Assembly: GCA_963667075.1 (NCBI GenBank)
Contig: OY762938.1
Location: forward strand, 1,240,001-1,304,000
DNA from: G963667075 sp963667075
GTDB taxonomy: Bacteria; Pseudomonadota; Alphaproteobacteria; Micavibrionales; Micavibrionaceae
Direction of reading: 5' to 3'
Length of the DNA stretch: 64,000 nucleotides
Under the pieces are notes generated by a model that saw nothing but the letters and a program-made list of their open reading frames with translations, searched no databases and was not told where the DNA came from. Made by a program: the position numbers and the translations under genes. How positions within the stretch are numbered: the first letter of the stretch is position 1; each line of letters begins with the position of its first letter. Shown one piece after another: positions 53,968-63,117 of the stretch.

Positions 53968-56829
53968 ATGACTGAATTATCCATATCAAAGCGAAGTGTT
54001 CTTAAATATACGCTCCTGCCGGGTGTTTTTCCTCGTATGCGTGAGTTTGGGGCGGAAGGCTTTTCTTATTTTGCATATTTTGTGGCCCTGGTGTACAGGG
54101 CTGTAAGATTGCTGCCTGAGACACATCCCTTTCTAAGGCCTGCGAATATAGGCCGTTTTGGTGTTCGTCATGTTATTGGTGAGGCAGCAAACCATCTTGT
54201 GCTGAAAAAAGAAAATGCCGATCAGATTATTATCTTTGTTGCGCTTTTGTTTGGATTGTTAATTCTTGTTCTGCAGGTCGTAAGTTTTTTTGTTGCGGTT
54301 CTTATTCCAGAAGCCATGGCGGCGGCTATGCCGAACACATTTTCCGGCTTTTTCCTTACGCCGAGCCCAAGGCAGGATATTGCTTTCATATTGCTTGACC
54401 GTGTTTTTGGTGTGCCTAAGATTTTTGGCTCATGTGTGAGCTTGGGGGGCGGCTGTCTGGGGACGAAACCTGATGGTACGCTGGGCGGTGTTGTGCCTGT
54501 TCCTGCGACATTTCCATGGCCTTTTCACGATGCGCTGCATGTGATGTTTCAGTTTTACAGCGTTGCGCTTCTGATTGTTGCGGTTATGATCTTCCTTTAT
54601 TTTGTCGTCGCGATTACGGCAGAGACAGCGCAAACCGGTACGCCGTTTGGGAAGCGTTTTAACTCCGTATGGGCACCGATCCGTATGGTGGTGGCTTTGG
54701 GGTTGTTGATCCCCATAGCGCATGGTCTGAATTCCGCCCAGTATATTACGCTTTATGCCGCGAAATACGGCTCTGGTATGGCAACAAACGGATGGATTCT
54801 TTTTAATAGGGAATTAAACGCCAAAGGCCAAAACGGTCTTATTGATCGCAATGATATGATTTCAACGCCAGAAACCCCTGAGTTTGTGGATCTGGCGGAA
54901 TATATGCTGTATGTGCATACATGTACCTGTCTTGAAGAAATGTATCTGCAGACGGTTGAATCTGTTGAAGCGGCTAATGGAGCCTGGGTTTCTGGTACAC
55001 CGGGTGATGGGACAAAGCCTTCTTGTTATGCGCCGGCATCCAATCCTACGACTGACAAGTTCATAGGGGCTTTCCTCGTCAGAAACCCTGCCCTTGGCGG
55101 CGGGGCTGAAAGAGCAGCGCTTAACAGCACAAGCTATGATGATGCTTTGAAATTTTTTAATAATGGCGACCTTAAGATTCGTTTCGGAGAAAAAGCCCAT
55201 GATGTAGCAGGACTTTATACAAATGAACTTGGTAAGGTCTTCCCCTATTGTGGTGATCTGGTTGTGCCGGTGACAGATATTTTTGAGCCAGGGGCCAAGA
55301 TTATTCGTGAAAAGTATTATAATATTGTGCAGACCTTATGGACTGGTGCTCATCACGGGGACTGTGACAAAGGCCTTGCCACAGTGGCCAGCGATATTAT
55401 CAAGGAATCCAAGAACTGGGCAGAATCGAGCGTCAACAGCGCGCTCCATAAAGATCACCCGAAACCTACACGGGATCTGATGGATCGTGCGCGGACAGCT
55501 ATGCAGGCCGAGATGAAATGCGCCATTGATAAAGCAAAACAAAAACAGGTTGCCGATGGTATGTTTAACATGCCGGACCAGTTAATCAGCCGTGGGTGGG
55601 CTGGGGCCGGTATCTGGTATAACCGCGTAGCCCGGATGAATGGCGCGCTTGTGTCTGCTGCATGGGGGTTGCCAAAACCGAAATCGTATCCGTACGTGAT
55701 GGAAACAGTCCAAAAAGAAAAGCGTCAGGCTGACGAGGATGTGACAACGCTTGACCAGTACAATCCAAAAATTGCAGGTGAAGAAAGCGTACATCTTTCA
55801 CGAGGTAAAGGAGAGCTGGCGGTTGCAAACTCATTATACGGTATATACCTGTATGCCAGAAATGACGGTCTGACGGATGATACGCATAGAGAGCCGACGG
55901 GTAATGCCATTATTGATATTATTAACTTTATTTTTGGTACGTCTGGCTTGTTCTCTATTCGTGATAACCAGACAGCCCATCCATTGGCGCAGCTTGTCGG
56001 CGTTGGAAAATCGCTGATTGAAAGTACGATCCGCAACGTGGGGATGGGCAGTATCGCGGGTATTGGGGCTATTCTTGTGCCCGAGCAGCTTGGTGAATTG
56101 TCCGGTGTGGCAAGTTCCTTCTTCCTCTCTGTGGCTGGTATTGGTTTGACGGCCGGGTTTATCCTGTTCTATGTTATTCCGTTTCTGCCGTTTATTTATT
56201 TCTTCTTTGCGGCCGGTAAGTGGGTCAGAACAATTTTTGAAGCGATGGTGGGTGTGCCGCTCTGGGCGTTGGCACATATACGGATTGATGGTAATGGTCT
56301 GCCCGGCGATGCGGCGATGAATGGCTATTATCTGATTTTCGAGATCCTGATTCGTCCTATACTGGTTCTTTTTGGTTTGCTGGCAGGTATTTCTACCTTT
56401 GCTGCCATGGCAGCCGTGCTTCATGATATCTTTGATATTGTGGTAGAGAACCTGACCGGTCATGATTCCGGTGATGCGGCCTCTCTCACCGAAATGGTGC
56501 GGGGCCCGATTGATGAGCTGTTCTTTACCGTGATTTATACGATCGTTCTTTATATGATGGCCCTGTCTTCCTTTAAACTTGTCGACCTTATTCCAAACAG
56601 TATTCTGCGCTGGATGGGGGCGAGTGTGGCCACATTCGGTGATCAGGCCCCTGATGCGGCTGATGGTATGACGCGTTACGTGGCGATCGGCGGTAACATG
56701 ACCTTTAGTCAGGTCACAGGCGGTATCGGACAAGCTGGTGGCGGTCTGCAGGAAATTGCACAAGGCCTTCGTCAAAACGCGCAAGGCGTTGGCCAGAACC
56801 AGCCGGGCACGCCACCAAGTGGTGGCTAA
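53968..56829 (+). CDS. DotA/TraY family protein, third of three
   Basis: 953 residues, 133 bp after the second copy. Shared blocks: QTGTPFGKRFNSVWAPIRM (~222), GWAGAGIWYNRVARMNGAL (~543), ALAHIRIDGNGLPG (~767). It has the largest middle region, with several Cys (CTCLEEM, PSCYAP), suggesting disulfides in the periplasm. The end is Gly/Gln-rich. It could be separately transcribed given the gap upstream. It is followed by both repeat types and the 1780-residue protein gene. Confidence 0.87.
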   Translation: MTELSISKRSVLKYTLLPGVFPRMREFGAEGFSYFAYFVALVYRAVRLLPETHPFLRPANIGRFGVRHVIGEAANHLVLKKENADQIIIFVALLFGLLILVLQVVSFFVAVLIPEAMAAAMPNTFSGFFLTPSPRQDIAFILLDRVFGVPKIFGSCVSLGGGCLGTKPDGTLGGVVPVPATFPWPFHDALHVMFQFYSVALLIVAVMIFLYFVVAITAETAQTGTPFGKRFNSVWAPIRMVVALGLLIPIAHGLNSAQYITLYAAKYGSGMATNGWILFNRELNAKGQNGLIDRNDMISTPETPEFVDLAEYMLYVHTCTCLEEMYLQTVESVEAANGAWVSGTPGDGTKPSCYAPASNPTTDKFIGAFLVRNPALGGGAERAALNSTSYDDALKFFNNGDLKIRFGEKAHDVAGLYTNELGKVFPYCGDLVVPVTDIFEPGAKIIREKYYNIVQTLWTGAHHGDCDKGLATVASDIIKESKNWAESSVNSALHKDHPKPTRDLMDRARTAMQAEMKCAIDKAKQKQVADGMFNMPDQLISRGWAGAGIWYNRVARMNGALVSAAWGLPKPKSYPYVMETVQKEKRQADEDVTTLDQYNPKIAGEESVHLSRGKGELAVANSLYGIYLYARNDGLTDDTHREPTGNAIIDIINFIFGTSGLFSIRDNQTAHPLAQLVGVGKSLIESTIRNVGMGSIAGIGAILVPEQLGELSGVASSFFLSVAGIGLTAGFILFYVIPFLPFIYFFFAAGKWVRTIFEAMVGVPLWALAHIRIDGNGLPGDAAMNGYYLIFEILIRPILVLFGLLAGISTFAAMAAVLHDIFDIVVENLTGHDSGDAASLTEMVRGPIDELFFTVIYTIVLYMMALSSFKLVDLIPNSILRWMGASVATFGDQAPDAADGMTRYVAIGGNMTFSQVTGGIGQAGGGLQEIAQGLRQNAQGVGQNQPGTPPSGG

Positions 56830-56844
56830 TAAATTATGTTTTTC

Positions 56845-56957
56845 TACTATAGGAAGCCCTGCAAAAGGTACGATTATTGCTTTCCCCGTGAAAACGGGGA
56901 TCTTTAACGCATTGTTTTTAAAAGATTCCCGCTGGAGTTTACCCCTGCGAAAGCCTT
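56845..56957 (+). repeat. Second repeat type, copy two
   Basis: GCAAAAGGTACGATTATTGC, then CCCCGTGAAAACGGGG and ATTGTTTTTAAAAGAT, matching 38449-38520 closely. It stands directly before a copy of the first repeat type, the reverse of the order seen at 38261-38535. Confidence 0.8.
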
Positions 56958-57099
56958 CTATGGTTATTTAGAAATAGAAACGCCCTTTATCGTCATCCCG
57001 GACACTGATCCGGGATCCAGTCAGATAATGTGCACGGTATATGCCGTGTTCTTTGTTCTGGAGTCACGCTGTTTATGTTCAGTCTAAAAGGCTTCTATA
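56958..57099 (+). repeat. Dispersed repeat, diverged long copy
   Basis: TATGGTTATTTAGAAATAGAA, a TCCCGGACACTGATCCGGGA palindrome, a TGTGCACGGTATATGCCGTG segment, TTCTGGAGTCACGCTG and TCTAAAAGGCTTCTATA. The right inverted end seen at 31303-31502 is missing. It fills most of the 419-bp gap before the next gene. Confidence 0.8.
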
Positions 57100-57128
57100 A
57101 TTTTTTCTCTATACAGCTTTAATAAAAT

Positions 57129-57157
57129 TTAACAAAGATTCTATACTATATTATATT
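57129..57157 (+). promoter_or_regulatory. Candidate sigma70-type promoter of the 1780-residue protein gene
   Basis: TTAACA (57129-57134), a 17-bp spacer and TATATT (57152-57157), 91 bp before the ATG. It overlaps the 13-bp motif TACTATATTATAT shared with the region upstream of the first dotA-like gene. Confidence 0.5.
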
Positions 57158-57248
57158 GGGAAGAGGTCTATGAGCTCTGATGGGGGTGTTCTGTGACCTG
57201 TTTGTGTGCAATTGCAGCATTTTCTCTGCAAAAAGATAGGGTTACGTC

Positions 57249-60200
57249 ATGAAACTGCCAAGCCGTTTAGCAAAGTTCTTTGTTCATCTTTTTTCGGGTG
57301 CGTGTCATCCTTGTGGCATGGCAAAGCCATGCTTAAACAGCAGGGATCCAGCAAAGAGGACTTCTGGATACCCGATCAAGTCGGGTATGACAAAGGGAGA
57401 GTCGGGTATGACAGTTCGCAATGACGACAGATCCCCCTTAAGATCCCCCTTAAGATCCCAGAGTGGTAACGTGTTCTTTGCGTTGTTCGGTGCGGTGGCG
57501 CTGGTGGGCGTGGTGGGGGCTACGACGATGGGCATTATGAAAGGGCCGATCAAGACCATGGCGAACATCAATCGCCAGACCATGGCCGAAACAAACATGA
57601 TGGCAGGCATGCAGGTGGGTATGGTCGCGGCAACGACGCAGCAAAGTGATGATGGCGACTGTGATGCGGATACTTTTGTTGAACCGCTGCCTTTTAGGGA
57701 TGGCGTAACCGATCCGCACCCCACAGGGGGCGGTTATATTCCTAATCAGGTGGGGGTAACGAAACAGGATCCCTGGCGTACGGAATATGGATATTGCGTA
57801 TGGGATCACGGGGCGCAAATTGATGATGCGGGCTGTGGCGGCGCGACGCAAAAACGGCTTCAGGGAACGAATTCAACGGCTTTTCCGGCACTGGCTATTA
57901 TTTCGGCCGGGCCGAACCGTACGTTTGAAACCATATGTCGTACAGCGGCGGAGGCTGATTCTTCGGCCAATGGCGGGAATGACAGCGGTGCGCTGGATAC
58001 GGATGAAAAACTGGTCTACAAGCCGAGCGGGTCTGATGATATTTTAATTTCTTATTCCTATGCGGAAGCCGCAGGCTCTACAGGTGGGCTCTGGACGTTG
58101 AAATCCGGTGATCCCGGCACGGCGGAGATCAACAAGAGCATAGAATTCAGCGGCGGGCTTAAAATGGGCACGTCAGAGGGCACAGGCGGTTCTGTGCTGG
58201 ATGCCGTGTGTACGGGCCCGACAGATGTAGGCGTGATGCGCTTTGATCCCTTTGCCTCTGGCGGCACAGGGGGGATCGAGGTCTGTGACCTGAGCGGCGG
58301 CCTCTATGGCTGGCAACCGATCAGCAGTGGCGGCGGCGCGGCGGATTCACTGGTGCAGGATGATGGCTCTGAGACCTGTACGGCGACGGATGCCGATGCC
58401 GACGGCACGCCGGACGATACCGGTAAGGTAAGGTACAACACGGCGAGTGCCAAGTACGAGGTCTGCGATGGCAGCGTCCCCGGCTGGCGTGAAATTATCG
58501 TGGGCTCCACCGCCGCCACACTGGTGGTCAGCCCCGATACCGTGACCATAGACATAGACGGCACCGGCCAGACAACCTCCCCCAGATACAGCCACACCGC
58601 GGCCCCGTACGTAGAAGTGACGGTAAAGAACACGGGCTCTGCTGCGATGGCGGCGGCCTTTGTGGCTGGTGACTTTGTCTGGGGCAGTAATGGCAATTTT
58701 GAGGTTGTGACAAATAACTGTACCGGCGTGACTCTGACGGAAAGCGGCGGGGCGCAGGACAGCTGTACGCTGGAACTCCGTGCATACGCCTATACAGATG
58801 GGTCTTACAGCGCGACATTAAAGGTAAACCAGAATAACGCACCGGTCTTATCACTGGAAGGCACCTCCACAGACACCTGCTCCGGCGTAGGCCAGCCTAT
58901 GGGCGGCGGCATCAAGGTCGCGTGCTATGACACATACGACCTGATCGCCATGCCTGCCGGCTGCGCCGATCAGGCGGCTGTGAATACAGCGACAGAATGT
59001 ACGGGCGCGGATTGGATGACAAAGCAATGGTCGACGACACGGGATACATATGTTGGCGCAACTAGCCCTGATGATTCGGCATTTAATATATCAAGAATGC
59101 TCTCTTTTGTGACTCCAGATCATCCGGCTGCTGAATATTGTAATGATCTGATCACAGATGCGACGTATGATGATTGGTATTTGCCGTCATATTACGAGCT
59201 TTCCGTACTGTATGGCGTGAAAGATCTTGTGGGAGGCTTTGCCGCAGCATTTTACTGGACTTCCAGAGAAATTAATTATTATTCAGCATATACTCGATCT
59301 TTTGGTACTGGCGCGGGCAGTCCTCTCTACAAAGATAACAACTACTACATCCGCTGCGTCCGCCGGCACAGTGGTGGGAGTAGTGCGCCGGCGCCGGAGC
59401 CGGTGACGAAGCCGGGGTATTTGGTGTTGACCAAAAACACATATCAGGGCAACCTCACCCAATATAACAGCCAGACTGTTGGTACCTCGGCGGCGGATGA
59501 AATCTGCCTGAACGAACTCCTGAACAACCAGTGGATGGGCCGGGAAAATACGGTGCTGAATAGCACAACGGTCAAGGCTTTTTTAGCAGTTTCTTCTTCT
59601 TATAAGCTTAATGTTATTCCTAGCACACGTTATTATTTCGCGGCGGCTGGTCAACCTACCGTTGGAGGTGCCTATCTGGATACAGATGCGGATGCGCGGG
59701 GGCCGGGTAACAATATAAACTGGGCGGCCGAAAATTATTTTGGAACACCGGCTACCTATTGGACGGGCTCATATCAGGGAAGTTCTGACACGGAGACCAA
59801 ATGGCCATTAACCGGCATTGCTAATGCATCTGGAAATTGTAATTCTTGGAAGAGTACTTCTTATACAGCTTCATATGGTTCTGCCATTGCAACAGATAAG
59901 AGGCGATGGCTGGCTTCCACTGACTCCTGCTCTAACGAAAAGCATTTGATCTGCATTGTGAATCCGTCGTCCGAGGCCGCGACGGCACCGGCAGCGGATC
60001 CGGGGTCGGCGGGGACGGGGTTCTTTGTCCTGTCCAAAAATACATATGACGGTAATCTGGGTGGTCAGTCTGGTGCGGATGCACTGTGCCTGTCTGATCT
60101 GACGAGTAGCCAATGGAAAGGACGCGATAATGTAGCCTTAAATGGTTCTACTGTGCGGGCTATGTTTATAAGTACTAAGACACTTATGCCTAATACACGC

Positions 60201-62591
60201 TATTATTTTGCCAAAGGCGGGGATGCCTATGCTGGCGGGGCGTATTTTGATACCTATGAAAATGGCCTCGGTCCCTATGATTCGAATCCCTGGTCGGGCA
60301 GAACCTATTTTGATGGGGCCGCGACATATTGGGGGACGTATGGGAGCGGTGGATCAAGTATTAACTGGCCTTCAACTGTTGAGCTCACATATCCTCAGGA
60401 TTGCAGTAACTATACTTCAGATGTTTCGTCAACTGAGCAAGGTCGTATAGGGGATAGTACACAGCCGGATGCAGAAAGATGGTACAGTATTACAGCGACC
60501 TGCGACACGCAGCGGCATTTGGTGTGTGTGGTGCATCCGTCGGGGGATGAGGTGACACCGCCACCGCCAGACCCCATCGACAACGGCCCCGGGTATTTTG
60601 TGCTGACCAAGAACCAGTATAATGGCAATCTGGGCGGCGTGGCGGGGGCTAATGCTATCTGCCTGAGTGAAATGACGAACAACAACTGGCGCGGTCGGGA
60701 TAATGTCACACTGAATAGCTCTACGGTGCGGGCGTTTTTGTGCGCGACGTACACGAACTGTCAGAATCCTCTGCCAAACCAGCGTTATTACTTTGCTGTG
60801 GCGGGGAATGCGACGGCTGGTGGGGCCTGGTTTGATGCTGATTCCACAGGCGCGGGCCCAGGGAATGCTTATAACTGGAGCGGTTCTAATTATTTTGCCG
60901 GTGCGCGGGAATATTGGACAGGCCCAAGGAAGGCGGGGACAAACACACTCTTTGATTTAGACAAGTCTGCTCAGTCATATATGTGTGGTAGCGGCGTTAG
61001 CCAAGAGTGGACTTATTCAGATTCAACACATGGCGCTGCTTCGGGGGTTGGTACTGCGAATGCAACTGGCGCAGCTAGATGGCGCGGGTCGACTTTCACC
61101 TGCGACCAGCTCAAAAACCTGATCTGTATTGTCGACCCTGCGCCGGAGGATGATCCGACGCCGCCGCCGGCGGATCCGCTGGATGCGGGGCCGGGGTATT
61201 TTGTGATGACGAGTGAGTCGTACACTGGCGACCTTGTCACTGAAGCGGCCAACCGCGGGCTAAGCGGCTCAGGGCTGGATGCGGCCAATGCGCTGTGCTT
61301 AAAAGACCTGACCGATCATGATTGGTACGGGCGGTCCGGCGCGACGCTGAATAGCGCCACGGTGCGCGCGTTTTTGTGTGGGAATACCTGTAATACGCTT
61401 TTACCGATGCAGCGGTATTATTTCGCCCGGTCCAATAATACGGCCGTGAACAGCAGCGGTTTTGGCTGGTTCGATACAGGCTCAACCGGTTTGGGGCCGA
61501 ATGATTCTGCTATCTGGTCGGACCTTAATCACTTTGGCGGTGTAGTAAATTATTGGAGTGGCAGAGGTGGTACTGGAGATACGAGTACGTATTGGGGGAG
61601 TGCTCAAGCTAGTTTTTCGGCTTCTTGTAGTGTATGGAGTAATGCTACACTGTTTCGTGGGGGATATGGTTCTACAGGTAGTACAGATATGGGCCGCTGG
61701 AGGGCTGCAGCTAATGAGGATTGCAGTATTCCGCGGCCTTTGATTTGTATTGTGGATCCGTCATCGGATGCGGCGACGGCACCGCCGCCGGCGGCACCGG
61801 ATTATGTTTGTAACAGCTCTGGCTTCTGCGGCACGTACAGCGTCAACGCCGGCACAAAGGTCCGCATAAAACTCTGGGGCGGCGGCGGCGGTGGGGGCGG
61901 TGATACTGGAACCTACGATGGTGGTGCTGGCGGTGGCGGCGGCTACAGTGAATTTATTACAACGCCAAGTGTGGATACGACCTATCACATTTATGTTGGT
62001 GGCGGTGGTCAAGCGGGTACAGATGTTAACTATACTAACGTGGCAGGCGGTTCTTCTTATGCTGGTTACACCGGTGGTGCTGGTGGCTTCTTTAGAAGCT
62101 ATGCTACAGGTGGTGGTGGTGGTGGTGGTGCTACCCTTGTGTTTGATGGTGATCCGTCTGTGAGCGGTGTGCTGGTGGCGTTGGCCGCTGGCGGCGGCGG
62201 CGGCGGTGGTGGGAAAGGTGGTATGCCTGGGAATTCAGGTATTGCTGGTGGTTCAGGACCATTTTCTACCACACAGATGGCGGGGGAAACGGGAAGAAAT
62301 CCTTCTTTAGGATACCGCGCCGGCGGTGGCGGCGGTGGTGCTGGTTGGACTGGTAGTGGTATGGCCGGTGGTGGTACAGGCGGTGCCTACGGGACAGATG
62401 TAGCACCGGCTGGTGGCGGGAAAGGTGGTTCGAACTACACCGTTTCTGGTGCTGTGGCGGCTGGCTCTGGGCAAGACCCATCGAATATTGATGATGTCTA
62501 TTATCAAAGCCCCAGAGGCAAAGGTGGTAACAACGGCGTTTCCGGCACTGGCGGGCTTGCGCTGATTTATTTTGGGGAGAATGCGGAGTAA
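57249..62591 (+). CDS. Giant modular protein with pseudopilin/PilV-like head and adhesin-like modules
   Basis: 1780 residues from ATG 57249. Residues 1-70 are low-complexity and derived from repeat DNA. Then QSGNVFFALFGAVALVGVVGATT (one membrane helix) and, near 140-220, GspG-like pseudopilin features (DPWRTEYGYCVWDHG, ALAIISAGPNRTFETIC). Residues ~420-540 look Ig-like; ~545-708 DUF1566/Lcl-like (DDWYLPSYYELSVL, YIRCVRR). Four tandem DUF1554-like modules start near 717, 917, 1110 and 1310, each with (G)YFVLTKNxYxGNL, ADALCL, a RYYFA block and a paired-Cys end (LICIVxP), joined by Pro-rich linkers. Residues ~1535-1780 are glycine-rich. Its place after three DotA/TraY genes suggests a surface or pilus-tip adhesin; role inferred. 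Confidence 0.8.
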   Translation: MKLPSRLAKFFVHLFSGACHPCGMAKPCLNSRDPAKRTSGYPIKSGMTKGESGMTVRNDDRSPLRSPLRSQSGNVFFALFGAVALVGVVGATTMGIMKGPIKTMANINRQTMAETNMMAGMQVGMVAATTQQSDDGDCDADTFVEPLPFRDGVTDPHPTGGGYIPNQVGVTKQDPWRTEYGYCVWDHGAQIDDAGCGGATQKRLQGTNSTAFPALAIISAGPNRTFETICRTAAEADSSANGGNDSGALDTDEKLVYKPSGSDDILISYSYAEAAGSTGGLWTLKSGDPGTAEINKSIEFSGGLKMGTSEGTGGSVLDAVCTGPTDVGVMRFDPFASGGTGGIEVCDLSGGLYGWQPISSGGGAADSLVQDDGSETCTATDADADGTPDDTGKVRYNTASAKYEVCDGSVPGWREIIVGSTAATLVVSPDTVTIDIDGTGQTTSPRYSHTAAPYVEVTVKNTGSAAMAAAFVAGDFVWGSNGNFEVVTNNCTGVTLTESGGAQDSCTLELRAYAYTDGSYSATLKVNQNNAPVLSLEGTSTDTCSGVGQPMGGGIKVACYDTYDLIAMPAGCADQAAVNTATECTGADWMTKQWSTTRDTYVGATSPDDSAFNISRMLSFVTPDHPAAEYCNDLITDATYDDWYLPSYYELSVLYGVKDLVGGFAAAFYWTSREINYYSAYTRSFGTGAGSPLYKDNNYYIRCVRRHSGGSSAPAPEPVTKPGYLVLTKNTYQGNLTQYNSQTVGTSAADEICLNELLNNQWMGRENTVLNSTTVKAFLAVSSSYKLNVIPSTRYYFAAAGQPTVGGAYLDTDADARGPGNNINWAAENYFGTPATYWTGSYQGSSDTETKWPLTGIANASGNCNSWKSTSYTASYGSAIATDKRRWLASTDSCSNEKHLICIVNPSSEAATAPAADPGSAGTGFFVLSKNTYDGNLGGQSGADALCLSDLTSSQWKGRDNVALNGSTVRAMFISTKTLMPNTRYYFAKGGDAYAGGAYFDTYENGLGPYDSNPWSGRTYFDGAATYWGTYGSGGSSINWPSTVELTYPQDCSNYTSDVSSTEQGRIGDSTQPDAERWYSITATCDTQRHLVCVVHPSGDEVTPPPPDPIDNGPGYFVLTKNQYNGNLGGVAGANAICLSEMTNNNWRGRDNVTLNSSTVRAFLCATYTNCQNPLPNQRYYFAVAGNATAGGAWFDADSTGAGPGNAYNWSGSNYFAGAREYWTGPRKAGTNTLFDLDKSAQSYMCGSGVSQEWTYSDSTHGAASGVGTANATGAARWRGSTFTCDQLKNLICIVDPAPEDDPTPPPADPLDAGPGYFVMTSESYTGDLVTEAANRGLSGSGLDAANALCLKDLTDHDWYGRSGATLNSATVRAFLCGNTCNTLLPMQRYYFARSNNTAVNSSGFGWFDTGSTGLGPNDSAIWSDLNHFGGVVNYWSGRGGTGDTSTYWGSAQASFSASCSVWSNATLFRGGYGSTGSTDMGRWRAAANEDCSIPRPLICIVDPSSDAATAPPPAAPDYVCNSSGFCGTYSVNAGTKVRIKLWGGGGGGGGDTGTYDGGAGGGGGYSEFITTPSVDTTYHIYVGGGGQAGTDVNYTNVAGGSSYAGYTGGAGGFFRSYATGGGGGGGATLVFDGDPSVSGVLVALAAGGGGGGGGKGGMPGNSGIAGGSGPFSTTQMAGETGRNPSLGYRAGGGGGGAGWTGSGMAGGGTGGAYGTDVAPAGGGKGGSNYTVSGAVAAGSGQDPSNIDDVYYQSPRGKGGNNGVSGTGGLALIYFGENAE
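57290..57460 (+). repeat. Repeat-derived DNA inside the 5' end of the giant gene
   Basis: Palindromes GGCATGGC-AAA-GCCATGC (57314-57332) and ATACCCGATCAAGTCGGGTAT (57368-57388, described by its arms), GTCGGGTATGACA twice, and AGATCCCCCTTA in tandem two and a half times (57430-57460). These resemble the intergenic GTCAT...GGGATCC palindromes elsewhere, yet are read as codons (SGYPIKSGMTK, RSPLRSPLRS). Confidence 0.75.
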
Positions 62592-62656
62592 TTTATGCCC
62601 CTCACCCTCCCTCTCCCTTGGGAGAGGGGATTCTTTGCGTGAACGATATAACGATA

Positions 62657-62790
62657 TATAGGGTCGTTTAGAAGAAGAAACAATGCTCAGTGTCATACCG
62701 GACACCGATCCGGTATCCAGTAGTCAAATCAAGTGCATGGCCTATACCGTGCACTTTGTTCTGGATCCCCGTTTTGCGCGGGGATGACAA
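62657..62790 (+). repeat. Dispersed repeat, diverged copy
   Basis: ATATAGGGTCGTTTAGAAGAAG, TACCGGACACCGATCCGGTA and a GTGCATGGCCTATACCGTGCAC segment; the end then differs (GGATCCCCGTTTTGCGCGGGGATGAC). Confidence 0.8.
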
Positions 62791-62808
62791 AGTGTGTTTT
62801 TATGTTTC

Positions 62809-62878
62809 ACCACAGAGGGCACAGAGATCACAGCGTTTTTTTATCTTAAATCCCTGTGCCCTCTGTGTGCTCTGTGGT
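62809..62878. repeat. Large inverted repeat built of CACAGAG units
   Basis: Left arm ACCACAGAGGGCACAGAG... and right arm ...GCCCTCTGTG...TCTGTGGT are imperfect reverse complements of about 25 bp around a ~20-nt A/T-rich centre. Similar CACAGAG-type intergenic repeats are widespread in bacteria; no function is evident. Confidence 0.8.
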
Positions 62879-62880
62879 TT

Positions 62881-62940
62881 AAAGCGCCCCGTTTTCACGG
62901 GGAAAGCCATAATCGGCCCTTTTGCGAAAGCCTTCTATAG
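62881..62940 (-). repeat. Second repeat type, inverted partial copy
   Basis: GCCCCGTTTTCACGGGGAAAGCC...CCCTTTTGCGAAAGCCTTCTATAG is the reverse complement of the first half of the element at 38437-38535. Confidence 0.75.
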
Positions 62941-63050
62941 AAACAGAATCGCCCCTTATCGTCATGCCGGACGTGATCCGGCATCCATAGGTGTTATCAG
63001 ACCATGCGAATGGATCCCGGTTTTCACCGGGATGACGGGACTTGGGTTAA
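62936..63050 (+). repeat. Dispersed repeat, short copy near ftsK
   Basis: ATAGAAACAGAATCGCCCC then GTCATGCCGGACGTGATCCGGCATCC, identical over the palindrome to 22337-22400, followed by a further GGATCCCGG-TTTTCA-CCGGGATGAC palindrome. Confidence 0.8.
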
Positions 63051-63117
63051 AAATCTTTACGTAGTTTTGGTGGTCCTTTGCGCTCTTGGCGTGAACGAAT
63101 GGAATGGAGTGTGGTTT

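Larger units (their letters stand above)
62592..63117. other. 526-bp repeat-packed region between the giant gene and ftsK
   Basis: No gene. In order: a CCCTCTCCC-TT-GGGAGAGGG palindrome (62609-62628), a dispersed-repeat copy, a long imperfect hairpin, an inverted copy of the second repeat type, a short dispersed-repeat copy, and TTTGCGCTCTTGGCGTGAACG, whose reverse complement resembles 38190-38240. Confidence 0.7.

Noticed and set aside
59400..61790. Shufflon with an active site-specific recombinase
   Set aside because: Modules are all in one orientation and frame, no inverted 19-bp-type sites were recognised and no recombinase gene lies within the window.
62809..62878. Rho-independent terminator for the giant gene
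   Set aside because: The arms are long and imperfect and there is no T tract after the stem; it looks like a CACAGAG-type intergenic repeat.
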